From: an uncultured Fodinibius sp.
Lineage (GTDB): Bacteria > Bacteroidota > Rhodothermia > Balneolales > Balneolaceae
Assembly (NCBI GenBank): GCA_913056455.1
Contig: CAJXMJ010000001.1
Location: 1,426,001-1,490,000 of the forward strand
Direction: 5' to 3'
DNA: 64,000 nt
Every line of letters starts with the position of its first letter. Positions within the stretch are counted from its first letter, which is position 1. Of the stretch, positions 34,127 to 43,718 are shown piece by piece. A program made the translations under genes and the position numbers. The notes beneath the pieces are model-generated. The model did no database searches, had not been told where the DNA came from, and saw nothing but the letters and a program-made list of their open reading frames with translations.

Positions 34127-35390
34127 ATTTGTAATTGAAGGACCTACTCCTCTCCAAGGCACTATCCCCATCAGCGGATCAAAAAATGCGGCGTTGCCCC
34201 TAATGGCCGCGGCTATTTTAGGCGATTCGCCTACAACCATTACCAACGTTCCCAAACTGCGCGATATTTACACTTTTAACAATGTAATACGTGTAACTGG
34301 CTGCCGCGTGGATTTTGATGAGGATGAGGGCGTGCTAACCATCGATCCCAAAAACCTAACGCATTACGAAGCGCCCTATGAGCTCGTCCGAAAAATGCGG
34401 GCTTCCTTTTATATGCTCGGTGCCCTGTTGGGAAAATACGGCGAAGCCAAAGTATCCCTACCCGGCGGCTGTGCGTGGGGACCGCGACCCGTTGACTTGC
34501 ATCTTGATGGCATGCGCGAAATGGGTGCTGATATCAAGCTCAACGAAGGATATGTCATAGCCAGCGCACCTGAAGAACTCGATGGGGGCACCTTTACCCT
34601 CGAACCCAGCAGCGTTGGAGCGACCGTAAATTTGGTATTGGCAGCGGTGCTTCGTGCTAAAGAATTCACCATTAAAAATGCTGCCAAAGAACCTGATGTC
34701 GTATTACTGTGTAAGAAGTTAACAGAAATGGGCGCTGACATTGATGGAATTGGTACGCGTACTTTGACCATCCGAAAAGTAGACAGCCTACAGGGTATTA
34801 CTGCCCGCAACGCTTCCGACCGTATTGAAACCGGTACGTTTATGATCGCCGCAGCTATGCATCCACAATCCAATGTAACATTGACTAATGTGGACGTGGA
34901 TGATCTCGGCCACTTTCCGGAAATTTTTCGAGAAACGGGAGCAGATATTACGATTAATGACAGCACCATACATATTAAAGCACCTAAGCAGATCAACCCT
35001 ACCTCAATAAAAACGAAGGTCTATCCCGGCTTTCCTACTGACCTGCAAGCCCAATGGGCTACCATGATGACACAGGCGAACGGAACATCAAAAGTGACGG
35101 ATACCATTTATGATGACAGGTTCAGCTATGTGCCCGAATTAGTGAGATTGGGTGCTGATATCGACGTCAACAAAAATACAGCCCATATTGAGGGAAAAAC
35201 CGAACTTAAAGGTGCTTCGGTGATGAGCACCGATCTACGCGCCAGCGTAAGTTTAGTTCTGGCCGGTATGGTAGCCAAAGGGAAAACCGATGTCTTGCGT
35301 ATTTATCACCTTGATCGGGGCTACGAAGATCTGGAAGAGAAGCTTACCACTGTTGGTGCTCGTATAACACGAACGCAACAAGAAGAGTAA
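34119..35390 (+). CDS. murA: UDP-N-acetylglucosamine 1-carboxyvinyltransferase MurA
   Basis: This 423-residue protein starts at a GTG (34119) inside the end of the carrier gene. It contains the EPSP-synthase-type repeats and the catalytic loop SLPGGCAWGPRPVDLHL (113-129) with Cys118, the residue attacked by fosfomycin. Lys22 (SGSKNAALP) and the DRIETGTFMIAA segment are conserved. It catalyses the first committed step of peptidoglycan synthesis. Length fits the family. Its codon use matches the surrounding core genes. Confidence 0.97.
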   Translation: MDKFVIEGPTPLQGTIPISGSKNAALPLMAAAILGDSPTTITNVPKLRDIYTFNNVIRVTGCRVDFDEDEGVLTIDPKNLTHYEAPYELVRKMRASFYMLGALLGKYGEAKVSLPGGCAWGPRPVDLHLDGMREMGADIKLNEGYVIASAPEELDGGTFTLEPSSVGATVNLVLAAVLRAKEFTIKNAAKEPDVVLLCKKLTEMGADIDGIGTRTLTIRKVDSLQGITARNASDRIETGTFMIAAAMHPQSNVTLTNVDVDDLGHFPEIFRETGADITINDSTIHIKAPKQINPTSIKTKVYPGFPTDLQAQWATMMTQANGTSKVTDTIYDDRFSYVPELVRLGADIDVNKNTAHIEGKTELKGASVMSTDLRASVSLVLAGMVAKGKTDVLRIYHLDRGYEDLEEKLTTVGARITRTQQEE

Positions 35391-35408
35391 AGCTCCTGCA
35401 TAAATATT

Positions 35409-35433
35409 GGTTGCACAGCAGAGCTGCACAACC
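35409..35433. terminator. Imperfect stem-loop between convergent genes
   Basis: GGTTG with CAACC, and CAGC with GCTG, form a stem interrupted by a 2x2 mismatch. It lies 19 bases after the murA stop, between murA and the convergent DUF5694 gene. It has no good T-run, so termination is uncertain. Confidence 0.35.
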
Positions 35434-35453
35434 AGGTTTCATATTTTCTGTCC

Positions 35454-36317
35454 TTACTCCAGGTAATCCATCGGGTCAACGAACTCGATGCGTGGAGAAT
35501 CTTTTAGCAGTGGACGTATGAAGGGGGAATGTCCGGCCCCAAACATCATAAATATGCGATCGCCCGGCTCGGCAATTTTCATAAGGTTTGCAAAAATGCG
35601 CAGATTTCTCCTGTAATAATCAGCCGTCACATCCGCTCCGACAAATGAGGTGTCATTTGACAACGAAAGTGATCGCACATAAGGTTCGTGGTATTTCTTC
35701 ACGCTCTGTTCGGTATTCATATATTGGTAGAGCTCAAGCAAGGTGCCATTTTGCAACAAACTGTCTTTTATCATGATATGGCGACTACTTTTGTACTCTT
35801 TGAAATATTCTAAGAATTCAGGCTGATGTTTTTTGGCGAACCTCATCATCTTGCCCATGTTCATCGGGATATAGTGATCCACGGCATACACGTGATTGTG
35901 ATTTAACCGGTTCGCCAGCTTAAAGCCAATCTGATACTGCTCACTGCGTTTCGATACAAAGTCACCGGTCGAAAAAGTATCAATTTGACCTGCACGAAAT
36001 TTTTGATATAACGAATCAAAAGCTGACTGATACTTCCTTTGAACTTCCAGTGCAACTTTATTGGGATTAAATTCAGCTAATACATCTCGAATATCCTTCA
36101 ATTCTTTTTGCTTTTGATCGGTAAGTACATCCGGAACCTCCATATTTATAGCATCTCTACCGGGGTTATCGAGGTGGGTAGTTCCCAAAAACATCACTTT
36201 GATCGGTTCCCGATCTTGCGCCTGCATCGGCAATGCAAAGATACTAAGCAGCAATATGACAAGAGCAGTTAACTTCGATTTACTAAGCACAGTCAGTAAT
36301 TTCATCATTGAAATCAT
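35454..36317 (-). CDS. DUF5694/TraB-like exported protein
   Basis: This 287-residue protein has a signal peptide (cleavage after ALPMQA, about residue 33). The body begins with IKVMFLGTTHLDNPGRDAIN and ends with IFMMFGAGHSPFIRPLL. These His- and Gly-containing motifs at both ends are typical of the DUF5694 and TraB/PrgY-like group, whose members are proposed metal-dependent hydrolases on the basis of fold only. It is convergent with murA. Confidence 0.75.
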   Translation of the reverse strand: MISMMKLLTVLSKSKLTALVILLLSIFALPMQAQDREPIKVMFLGTTHLDNPGRDAINMEVPDVLTDQKQKELKDIRDVLAEFNPNKVALEVQRKYQSAFDSLYQKFRAGQIDTFSTGDFVSKRSEQYQIGFKLANRLNHNHVYAVDHYIPMNMGKMMRFAKKHQPEFLEYFKEYKSSRHIMIKDSLLQNGTLLELYQYMNTEQSVKKYHEPYVRSLSLSNDTSFVGADVTADYYRRNLRIFANLMKIAEPGDRIFMMFGAGHSPFIRPLLKDSPRIEFVDPMDYLE

Positions 36318-36875
36318 TCTGTATGAGGTTTCTTTTTTTTAAAAGGTGTGTTATCCGTACGAATGAAAACCAAAAATGTTAACAATATCCCAATTGCAGC
36401 CATTTGATCCTCCCTTTGCATACCTCCCAAATATGACCGCTTCGCGAACTCCATCAAAAAATTTACCGTTTACATAATAGCAAAACTACTTGTATATTAA
36501 TGTGATACTTTGTACCAAGTATTCAGAGATTTTAAATAATTTAGGTTTACCTTTTGCAGCATATTATTTACTCACAAGCACTACTTAAGGTTTTATTCAC
36601 TTTTTGGAAGCATTTGAACTTCTTTTTGAAGAATGCGGCGAAGTTTATGAACTCGCTGATTTCTTGTGATCGTTTCCTGCAAGACATACCCTCCTCTGAA
36701 TACGACCTTATTACACAAACAAATTTTTCTCCTAACAGGAATTTTAATTTAGCGGTTGCTGAAATCCCGCTAAGACGAACGAACTGTAAGACTGTTGTTA
36801 TTATGAAAGCTATTGATTTACTGATCAGGATTATACGTCCGGAGGACAGCAACTGCGTGAAAGAAGAATATTTCA
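36318..36875. other. Long leader region before rng, no gene seen
   Basis: No convincing gene is seen. A 139-codon plus-strand frame (36554-36970) runs into the start of rng in another phase and has no recognisable features, so it is rejected. The region probably holds the promoters of the divergent DUF5694 gene and of rng. A leader of up to about 300-500 bases would be unusual but is known for E. coli rne, where the RNase controls its own mRNA. Confidence 0.4.
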
Positions 36876-38648
36876 ATGAAAAATCAAATCATTATTCACG
36901 CTTCGGGAAAGCAGACCCGGATAGCTCTGCTGGAAAACGGCGAACTGGCCCAACTTTTTATAGAATCTGATGAAAACCAGCGCACGGTAGGTAATATCTA
37001 CCTGGCGAAAGTTCACAAAGTGATGAGCGGTATCCGTGCAGCCTTTATTGACATGGGTACCCCTAAAGATGCTTTTCTGCACTTTTCTGACGCAGGCGAC
37101 CATCTGAAAGAGTATGTTCAAATGCTTAACGGGCGCGATGCCATTCATAAGAATGTGCGCGAGGAGCTCAAAAAGACGGACTTCAACCAGATATCCAATT
37201 ACGAGAAGCAGAACTGGGCGGGTAAAATTCTCAATCCCGGTCAAAAGCTATTGGTTCAAATCGTTAAAGAGCCTATTGGCTCTAAGGGACCGCGTATCTC
37301 TACGGATATTACCGTTGCGGGACGTTTTCTTGTGCTCATTCCCATGGGTGATTATGTAGCCGTATCCCGCAAAATAAATAACTACAAAGAGCGTCGGCGT
37401 CTCAAAAGCATTGTAAGCTCAATGGTTCCCGATGGATTTGGGGTTATCATCCGAACGGTTGCTAAAGGACAAGATGAGCAATCTATTGAGGATGATATGC
37501 GCGATGTTCTCAAGAAGTGGGAACGTATTCTGGAGCGCCTTGAAACAGCTGAACCCCCGGAGCTTCTTTATAAAGATCTTGATATGACCGAGAGCTTGGT
37601 TCGTGACCTTTTTGCCAAGCAATACGACCGCGTGTTGGTTGACGATCCCGAAATGCACAAAAAGATTAAATCCTATGTCAGCCAGGTTGCGCCACAGATG
37701 CTCCCGAATGTAGAGCTCTATAAAGGACGTGAGCATATCTTTGATTTCATGAAGGTTGCCAAAGATGTGGATTCCATCTTTAGTCCGCGTGTGCGTATGC
37801 CATCTGGCGGGTACCTTATTTTTGAGCAGACTGAAGCCATGTATGTGGTAGATGTAAACTCCGGCCCCTACGCCGCCAAAGAGAAACAAGAAGATAATTC
37901 ACTGAAAACAAATCTTGAGGCAGCGCGCGAAGTAGCGAAGCAACTGCGCCTGCGAGATATCGGGGGAATTATTGTCGTTGACTTTATTGATCTGCGCAAT
38001 GATAAAAATCGCAAGAAAATTTACGACGAGCTCAAAAAAGAATTCAAGAAAGACCCCGCCAAGACCAATGTTATTGGCATGAGTGATTTTGGGCTGGTTC
38101 AAATTACGCGTCAGCGTATCCGGCCGAGTGTGGTCAACTCTGTCTCAAAAGTATGCCCAACATGCGGTGGATCAGGTAGCGTAGTCACCAAAAACACTAT
38201 TATTGCCGACCTTGACGCTTGGCTCAGCAAATTCCGCACTACTACCGATTATCGCGCCGTTGATATTTATATCAACCCATATCTAAAGGCGTATCTGGAA
38301 AAAGGCTTACTTAGCATTCGTCGAAAATGGATGTTCCGCTACTGGCTCAAAATCACACTTGTCGCTGATGATTCTATTTCGTTGAACGAGTATAAAGCTA
38401 CCATCGCCGGTTCTGATATCGATATTACGGATGTGGTTATGCAGGAAAATAACATCGATGAGCTTATTGAAAATGAAACAAGTGATTTGGACGATCTCGA
38501 TGACCGTCCGGGAAGAGGCGACCTGGATTATTACAAGAAAGATAATGGATCCGGTTCGGGCGGACGTCAAAAACGAGACAAGCGAAAGCCGCGTCCAAGT
38601 CGATCAGGAGACAGCTCAAAGTCGAAGTACTACAAGTCTGACTCCTAA
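36876..38648 (+). CDS. rng: Ribonuclease E/G family protein
   Basis: This 590-residue endoribonuclease has an S1-like RNA-binding domain near 40-120 (NIYLAKVHKVMSGIRAAFID) and a catalytic RNase E/G core (about 130-410). The core includes GSKGPRISTDITVAGRFLVL and the metal-binding DVNSGPYAAKE and IVVDFIDLRNDKNR. The zinc-link motif CPTCGGSG (near 427-434) allows dimer formation. It lacks the long RNase E scaffold tail, having only a short basic-acidic end (about 545-590) with KRDKRKPRPSRSG. A GAAAGAAGAA purine run serves as ribosome binding site. It matures rRNA and starts mRNA decay. Confidence 0.95.
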   Translation: MKNQIIIHASGKQTRIALLENGELAQLFIESDENQRTVGNIYLAKVHKVMSGIRAAFIDMGTPKDAFLHFSDAGDHLKEYVQMLNGRDAIHKNVREELKKTDFNQISNYEKQNWAGKILNPGQKLLVQIVKEPIGSKGPRISTDITVAGRFLVLIPMGDYVAVSRKINNYKERRRLKSIVSSMVPDGFGVIIRTVAKGQDEQSIEDDMRDVLKKWERILERLETAEPPELLYKDLDMTESLVRDLFAKQYDRVLVDDPEMHKKIKSYVSQVAPQMLPNVELYKGREHIFDFMKVAKDVDSIFSPRVRMPSGGYLIFEQTEAMYVVDVNSGPYAAKEKQEDNSLKTNLEAAREVAKQLRLRDIGGIIVVDFIDLRNDKNRKKIYDELKKEFKKDPAKTNVIGMSDFGLVQITRQRIRPSVVNSVSKVCPTCGGSGSVVTKNTIIADLDAWLSKFRTTTDYRAVDIYINPYLKAYLEKGLLSIRRKWMFRYWLKITLVADDSISLNEYKATIAGSDIDITDVVMQENNIDELIENETSDLDDLDDRPGRGDLDYYKKDNGSGSGGRQKRDKRKPRPSRSGDSSKSKYYKSDS

Positions 38649-38692
38649 CCAATACTTTTAATCCCAAAAGAATTGAAACAGAATAGAATTCG

Positions 38693-39241
38693 ATGAGTTT
38701 ACCTGAGATAAAAGCAACAACTGTATTAGGCATTATTCACAACGGAGAGGCTGCCCTTGGCGGCGACGGACAGGCAACAATGGAAAATACAGTGATGAAG
38801 GCTACCGTTAATAAAGTGCGTCGCCTGTACGAAGGAAAAATTGCTGCCGGTTTTGCCGGCTCTACAGCCGATGCCTTTACCCTCTTTGAGAAATATGAAG
38901 AAAAACTAAAACAGTATAATGGAAATTTAAAACGCGCCGCCGTTGAGATGGCCAAAGAGTGGCGGCAAGACAAATTTTTACGAAAACTTGAGGCTCTTTT
39001 GGTCGTAATGAGTAAAGATCAGGCTCTGCTGATTTCGGGTCAGGGAGATGTTATCGAACCCGATGATCAGATTTTAGCCATCGGCAGTGGCGGACATTAT
39101 GCGCTTGCCGCTGCACGGGCATTAAAGGAGAATGCTCCCGATTTATCAGCCCGTGAGATGGTGCATAAAGCACTCGATATTGCAGCAGACATCTGTATCT
39201 ATACGAATCATAACCTGAGCATATTAGAAATTGAAGATTGA
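38693..39241 (+). CDS. hslV: ATP-dependent protease subunit HslV
   Basis: This 182-residue peptidase is related to proteasome beta subunits. The active N-terminal Thr is within [20 protein letters not shown]; it becomes residue 1 after removal of an 8-residue leader (MSLPEIKA), longer than the single Met of E. coli HslV. Other conserved motifs are [20 protein letters not shown] and [13 protein letters not shown]. It forms a double hexamer with HslU. The stop overlaps the hslU ATG by one base (TGATG), so the two are coupled. Confidence 0.96.
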   Translation: MSLPEIKATTVLGIIHNGEAALGGDGQATMENTVMKATVNKVRRLYEGKIAAGFAGSTADAFTLFEKYEEKLKQYNGNLKRAAVEMAKEWRQDKFLRKLEALLVVMSKDQALLISGQGDVIEPDDQILAIGSGGHYALAAARALKENAPDLSAREMVHKALDIAADICIYTNHNLSILEIED

Positions 39242-40692
39242 TGAGTACTTTACAAAAGACAGTTACACAAAAAAATCTTACGCCGCAACAAGTTGTAGCG
39301 GAATTAAACAAGTATATTGTTGGACAGGATGATGCAAAGCGATCGGTTTCCATTGCTCTGCGTAACCGATGGCGTCGCATGAATGCCGACGAAGAAATCA
39401 GAGATGAAATTTTACCAAATAATATTCTTTTAATCGGTCCTACCGGGGTCGGTAAAACCGAAATTGCTCGACGCTTGGCTAAGCTTGCGGAAGCCCCTTT
39501 CATTAAGGTTGAAGCAAGCAAATTTACGGAAGTTGGCTATGTGGGCCGCGATGTGGAGTCAATGATTCGTGACCTCACGGATATCGCCATTAATATGGTC
39601 AAAACGGAGATGCGCGATCGTGTGGAAGAAGAAGCCCGTGAGATCGTCGAAGAACGCATTTTAGATATCCTCATCCCTCCTGTAAAGAAAAACCAAGGTA
39701 ATAGTAATAACAGTTCACCCGGGTTTGATGCCAATTCAGGTGATCAGGATTTTAATCCCCAAAGCGCTTCTGATCAGGAGTTGAATGAACGCACGCGCAA
39801 GAAATTTCGCGAGAAACTCCGCAACGGAGAACTTGATGAGCGAGAAATAGAAATTGAAGTGCAAAAATCCGGTCGTTCCCCCATGATGCAGGTCTTTGGT
39901 CCCCAGGGCGGCATGGAAGAAATGGGTATCAACCTACAGGATATGCTGGGCAATTTAGGTGGACAAAAGAAAACCAAACGTAAGGTTACCATTGAGGAAG
40001 CCCGCGAAATTCTATTAGAAGAAGAAGCCGAAAAGCTTATTGATCACGAATCGGCCGTTCAAGAAGGGTTGGAACGTGTTCAGAAGCAAGGCATTATCTT
40101 TATTGATGAAATTGACAAGGTGGCCGAGTCATCCAATAACAGCAAAGGCGGTGGCGGCGGTGGACCCGATGTAAGTCGACAGGGCGTACAGCGTGATATG
40201 CTTCCTATTGTAGAAGGCAGCAATGTTTCTACAAAACACGGCATGGTGAAAACCGATCATATGCTTTTTATTGGCTCAGGAGCTTTTCACGTCTCCAAAC
40301 CTTCGGATCTTATTCCGGAATTGCAGGGTCGCTTCCCTATTCGCGTAGAGCTTAACTCTCTTACTGAAGAGGATTTCTTTGACATCTTAACGCAACCCAA
40401 AAATGCGTTAACCAAACAGTATCAAGCGATGTTAAAGTCTGAGGGCGTGGATATTGAATTTACGGAAAATGCTCTAAAGGAAGTGGCCTCAATTGCTGCT
40501 CAGGTAAACGACCGCGTAGAAAATATCGGGGCCCGAAGACTGCATACCATCTTATCATCACTGCTGGATGAGCTGTTATTTGCTGTCCCCGATGATATTA
40601 GCTCCGGCGATATCACTATTGATAAAGATTATGTGAACAAACAGCTGGATGATCTTGTTAAAGACAAAGATTTAAGTCAATATATTCTGTAA
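39241..40692 (+). CDS. hslU: ATP-dependent protease ATPase subunit HslU
   Basis: From the ATG at 39241 the protein is 483 residues. It contains the AAA+ motifs: GPTGVGKT (66-73, Walker A), [11 protein letters not shown] (Walker B, about 281-291) and the C-terminal sensor-2 region [19 protein letters not shown]. The intermediate domain (about 110-275) is rich in charged and Gly/Asn segments ([20 protein letters not shown]). It unfolds substrates for HslV. An in-frame TTG one codon upstream is unlikely to be used. Confidence 0.96.
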   Translation: MSTLQKTVTQKNLTPQQVVAELNKYIVGQDDAKRSVSIALRNRWRRMNADEEIRDEILPNNILLIGPTGVGKTEIARRLAKLAEAPFIKVEASKFTEVGYVGRDVESMIRDLTDIAINMVKTEMRDRVEEEAREIVEERILDILIPPVKKNQGNSNNSSPGFDANSGDQDFNPQSASDQELNERTRKKFREKLRNGELDEREIEIEVQKSGRSPMMQVFGPQGGMEEMGINLQDMLGNLGGQKKTKRKVTIEEAREILLEEEAEKLIDHESAVQEGLERVQKQGIIFIDEIDKVAESSNNSKGGGGGGPDVSRQGVQRDMLPIVEGSNVSTKHGMVKTDHMLFIGSGAFHVSKPSDLIPELQGRFPIRVELNSLTEEDFFDILTQPKNALTKQYQAMLKSEGVDIEFTENALKEVASIAAQVNDRVENIGARRLHTILSSLLDELLFAVPDDISSGDITIDKDYVNKQLDDLVKDKDLSQYIL

Positions 40693-40836
40693 TTCTACGT
40701 TGACAAACATCAAATTAATCAACTACTTACAGATTAACACAGCAGGTACTCATTTGCTTACGTTAATACGTTATTTCTGTAGCGGTACGTTTAGGAAGTA
40801 ACTACTGCAATATAATCACCAATACCTTTTTGCACT

Positions 40837-42723
40837 ATGAGCATGAAAAAGTTTATCATCCCCAATATTGTAACCCTTTTTGTACTGTCTTCTTTCTGGC
40901 TTGCCGGCGTTGAAACCGTCGTTCCCGGAAATGACACATTACAAAAAAACATCAAAAAATACGTTCAGACACAACGACGTATAATCGACAATTATGTTGA
41001 TAAAGTTGAGGTCACAGAACTGTATAAAAACAGTGTCAAAGGACTGGTCAAAAATCTATCAGACAGTACCGCAAATCTTAAAAACACCCCGGCCGATACT
41101 ACTTTTGAGGATTTAAAAATTAAAAATCTTGGCGAATCGGTCGATAAATTTGAACAAGCATATCTTTATATCACCAATAACTATCCTGATGAAGATATGA
41201 CAGAGCGCACCGAAGATGCGCTTCAATCTATGTTTAAGGGGTTAGATCCACACTCGGTTTATATTGAACCTTCACTGAGTGATGACATCGACGATGAGTT
41301 CTCGGGCAAATTTCAGGGTATTGGCGTACAATTTAATGTCATTCAAGACACCATTACGGTAATTACAGCCATTGCGGGCGGTCCCAGTGATGCACTTGGC
41401 ATTCGATCCGGAGATCGCATCATTAAAATTGACGGTAAAAGTGCAATAGGATTTACGAATGAGGATGTTCGTAATACGCTACGTGGGCCCAAAGGTTCTG
41501 AGGTCGATGTAACCATTAAGCGACCAAATGTAAAAGATCCCATTGAGTTTACCATTGTCCGTGATGATATACCCCTCTACTCTATTGGAGCCGCTTACAT
41601 GATGGATGAAAAGACCGGCTATATCAAAATGGATAAGTTTATCCAAACCACCCATGAAGAGTTTATGGAGGCTATGAAAAACCTCCAAGACAAAGGTATG
41701 GAACGCCTGCTGTTGGACTTGAGAGGTAATCCGGGCGGTTATCTGAGCCAAGCTGTTGCTATTACCGAAGAGTTCTTCCCCAGAGGCACAAAAATTGTTT
41801 CTACCAAAAGCCGGCATACCCGATTTACCTCGGCCTATTACTCACGGCGTGACGGATTCTTCAAAGATAAACCACTCATGATTCTCGTTGATGAGGGATC
41901 AGCCTCCGCAAGTGAAATTGTAAGCGGTGCTGTTCAGGATCACGATCGCGGATGGATTGTAGGACGACGTACATTCGGTAAAGGGCTGGTACAGCAGCAA
42001 TACGAATTGGTTGACTCCAGCAAAATTCGCGTTACGATCTCCAAGTATTATACGCCCTCGGGCCGATTGATACAGAAACCCTACAACAAAAAGGGCGGTG
42101 AGGAATATGCCTACGAAATCTATCAGCGCGGTGTTGATGCCAAGGGCGATGCCATGGAATTTGTATCCCATGTCCCTGACTCATTGAAATATTCTACTGA
42201 TGCCGGGCGAACGGTTTACGGTGGCGGCGGAATTGTCCCCGACCATATTGTACAGCCTGATACAGCCCAATCAAAGATTGTAGCTAATTATATGCTCCGC
42301 AATCGGGTCGGCTTTAATTTCGTTCGTGATTATCTGGATGAAAACGGAGATGCCTTCCGCAAAAGATGGGAGAACAACTTTGATCAGTTCAACAAAGAAT
42401 TTGAGTGGTCGGAAGAGCAGATAAATGAAGTTTTTAGCCGCCTCAAAGAAAACAATATGATAGTAACCGATACACTATCAAAACCTGATTTTAAATCTGA
42501 TACTCTCTTTGTTCCTGAGGGACATTTTGAGGAAATTGAATGGATGCCTCGTGGACTTATCAAAGCAGAATTGGCGCGACAGGTTTGGGGACTCAAAAAA
42601 TATTATCCCGTCAGAAATAAACTTGATGAAACCATCGATGAAGCAATGAATATGTGGGATGAGGTAGCAAAGCTGGAAGAGTACGCTGCTACGCACACCA
42701 CCCCATCGACTAATCGGTACTAA
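40837..42723 (+). CDS. S41 family C-terminal processing peptidase (CtpA/Prc-like)
   Basis: This 628-residue protein has an N-terminal signal/anchor (about 5-30), a helical pre-domain, a PDZ domain (about 160-240, with GKFQGIGVQFNVIQDTITVI and GIRSGDRIIKIDGKSAIGF) and the S41 protease core. The catalytic Ser357-Lys382 dyad is in GSASASEIVSGAVQD and RTFGKGLVQQ. A C-terminal helical tail (about 500-628) makes it longer than CtpA (about 400). It cleaves periplasmic proteins at their C-terminus. Position 144 bases after hslU suggests its own promoter; TTGACA is visible at 40700. Confidence 0.93.
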   Translation: MSMKKFIIPNIVTLFVLSSFWLAGVETVVPGNDTLQKNIKKYVQTQRRIIDNYVDKVEVTELYKNSVKGLVKNLSDSTANLKNTPADTTFEDLKIKNLGESVDKFEQAYLYITNNYPDEDMTERTEDALQSMFKGLDPHSVYIEPSLSDDIDDEFSGKFQGIGVQFNVIQDTITVITAIAGGPSDALGIRSGDRIIKIDGKSAIGFTNEDVRNTLRGPKGSEVDVTIKRPNVKDPIEFTIVRDDIPLYSIGAAYMMDEKTGYIKMDKFIQTTHEEFMEAMKNLQDKGMERLLLDLRGNPGGYLSQAVAITEEFFPRGTKIVSTKSRHTRFTSAYYSRRDGFFKDKPLMILVDEGSASASEIVSGAVQDHDRGWIVGRRTFGKGLVQQQYELVDSSKIRVTISKYYTPSGRLIQKPYNKKGGEEYAYEIYQRGVDAKGDAMEFVSHVPDSLKYSTDAGRTVYGGGGIVPDHIVQPDTAQSKIVANYMLRNRVGFNFVRDYLDENGDAFRKRWENNFDQFNKEFEWSEEQINEVFSRLKENNMIVTDTLSKPDFKSDTLFVPEGHFEEIEWMPRGLIKAELARQVWGLKKYYPVRNKLDETIDEAMNMWDEVAKLEEYAATHTTPSTNRY

Positions 42724-42746
42724 GCATTTTTAAACGACGACTTAAC

Positions 42747-42776
42747 AAGCCCGGCTCCAAGAGTCGGGCTTTCTTA
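42747..42776. terminator. Terminator between the S41 and rsmE genes
   Basis: AAGCCCG (42747-42753) pairs with CGGGCTT (42765-42771), followed by TCTTATTT. It lies between convergent genes and can serve both. Confidence 0.85.
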
Positions 42777-42777
42777 T

Positions 42778-43476
42778 TTATAGGAACTGACTCATAAAGG
42801 CTATTGCAGCCGTTTCTGCACGCAATCGATTAGGTCCCAATGAAACTAACTCCGCTCCCTCATCTGTAAGGTCACTAATTTCAGATTCCGAGAACCCTCC
42901 TTCTGGACCTACCAATAAAAGTGTTCTATCAGAATCATGAATGCTTTTGGAGTCAATACGTGTCTTAGTTTCACCTACTTTTTCGTGGGCAACCAAAATA
43001 GTATCCGCTGAAATAGCCTCCAGCATCATATCCAACGAGCGGTAAATATTCACATTACAAAGATGTGATTGCAAACTCTGTTTCATCGCCGAAATTGCAA
43101 TCGATTCCAGACGATCCATGCGCACATTTTCTTTGATCGTACGTTCACTTCGAAATAGACCTATTTGAGATGCCCCCAACTCTATAGCCTTTTCCACAGC
43201 AAATTCCAGCCGATCTCTTTTCTTGATGATTCCCATCCCTAAAATAAGGTGTGGTTTTGAACGGGACTGATGTTGCACATCTTCAATTTCTACTTGCACG
43301 GATTTTTTTGTAATCCGGCGAATTACTCCCTTGTAGCGGCCACCTTCCCCATCTACAATCACCAACTTGTCCCCTTCCCGGGCTCTCATCACCTTGGAGG
43401 CATGGACGGCCTCCTGATCTAAAAGCTCAGCAAACCCATTGTTTATCTGTGATGGAGGAGCATAAAAAATATTCAT
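42778..43476 (-). CDS. rsmE: 16S rRNA m3U1498 methyltransferase RsmE
   Basis: This 232-residue protein (ATG at 43476; a GTG one codon earlier is possible) has the RsmE layout of a PUA-like N-terminal domain (about 1-70) followed by a SPOUT methyltransferase domain. The motifs LLVGPEGGFSESEISDL and LVSLGPNRLRAETAAIAF near the end form the knotted AdoMet site. It methylates U1498 of 16S rRNA in the 30S subunit. It directly follows the BFD-like ferredoxin gene. Confidence 0.95.
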   Translation of the reverse strand: MNIFYAPPSQINNGFAELLDQEAVHASKVMRAREGDKLVIVDGEGGRYKGVIRRITKKSVQVEIEDVQHQSRSKPHLILGMGIIKKRDRLEFAVEKAIELGASQIGLFRSERTIKENVRMDRLESIAISAMKQSLQSHLCNVNIYRSLDMMLEAISADTILVAHEKVGETKTRIDSKSIHDSDRTLLLVGPEGGFSESEISDLTDEGAELVSLGPNRLRAETAAIAFMSQFL

Positions 43477-43479
43477 CAC

Positions 43480-43698
43480 TTATCGTTTTTTTCGAAATGG
43501 TTCACCGGGAACAAACTCCGTCTGTCCGGTTTCCAAAACAATTTCAACATACGGAGCACATAGCCCACAGTTGTTGCTGCAATAATTCTGGTTTTGAAGC
43601 TCATCAAGTGAGCTAACATTATTTTGATTGGCGTACTGTTTTATTTCGACAAACGCCCGATCGTGACAAATACATTCTGTTACATTATTTGGAGCCAT
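43480..43698 (-). CDS. BFD-like [2Fe-2S] small protein
   Basis: This 72-residue protein has the Cys pattern ECICHD near 8-13 and YCSNNCGLCAPYVE near 39-52, i.e. C-x-C and C-x3-C-x2-C. It fits the bacterioferritin-associated ferredoxin (BFD) [2Fe-2S] fold, where four cysteines bind the cluster. BFD releases iron from bacterioferritin; no ferritin gene is nearby, so another redox role is possible. Its stop touches the start of rsmE. It is preceded by the dCTP-deaminase-like gene with a 20-base gap. Confidence 0.8.
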   Translation of the reverse strand: MAPNNVTECICHDRAFVEIKQYANQNNVSSLDELQNQNYCSNNCGLCAPYVEIVLETGQTEFVPGEPFRKKR

Positions 43699-43718
43699 AA
43701 TAATTCAGCTCTTATCTA

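Noticed and set aside
36554-36970. 139-codon frame overlapping the start of rng
   Set aside because: It overlaps rng by about 95 bases in another phase, has no family features, and lacks a clear ribosome binding site.
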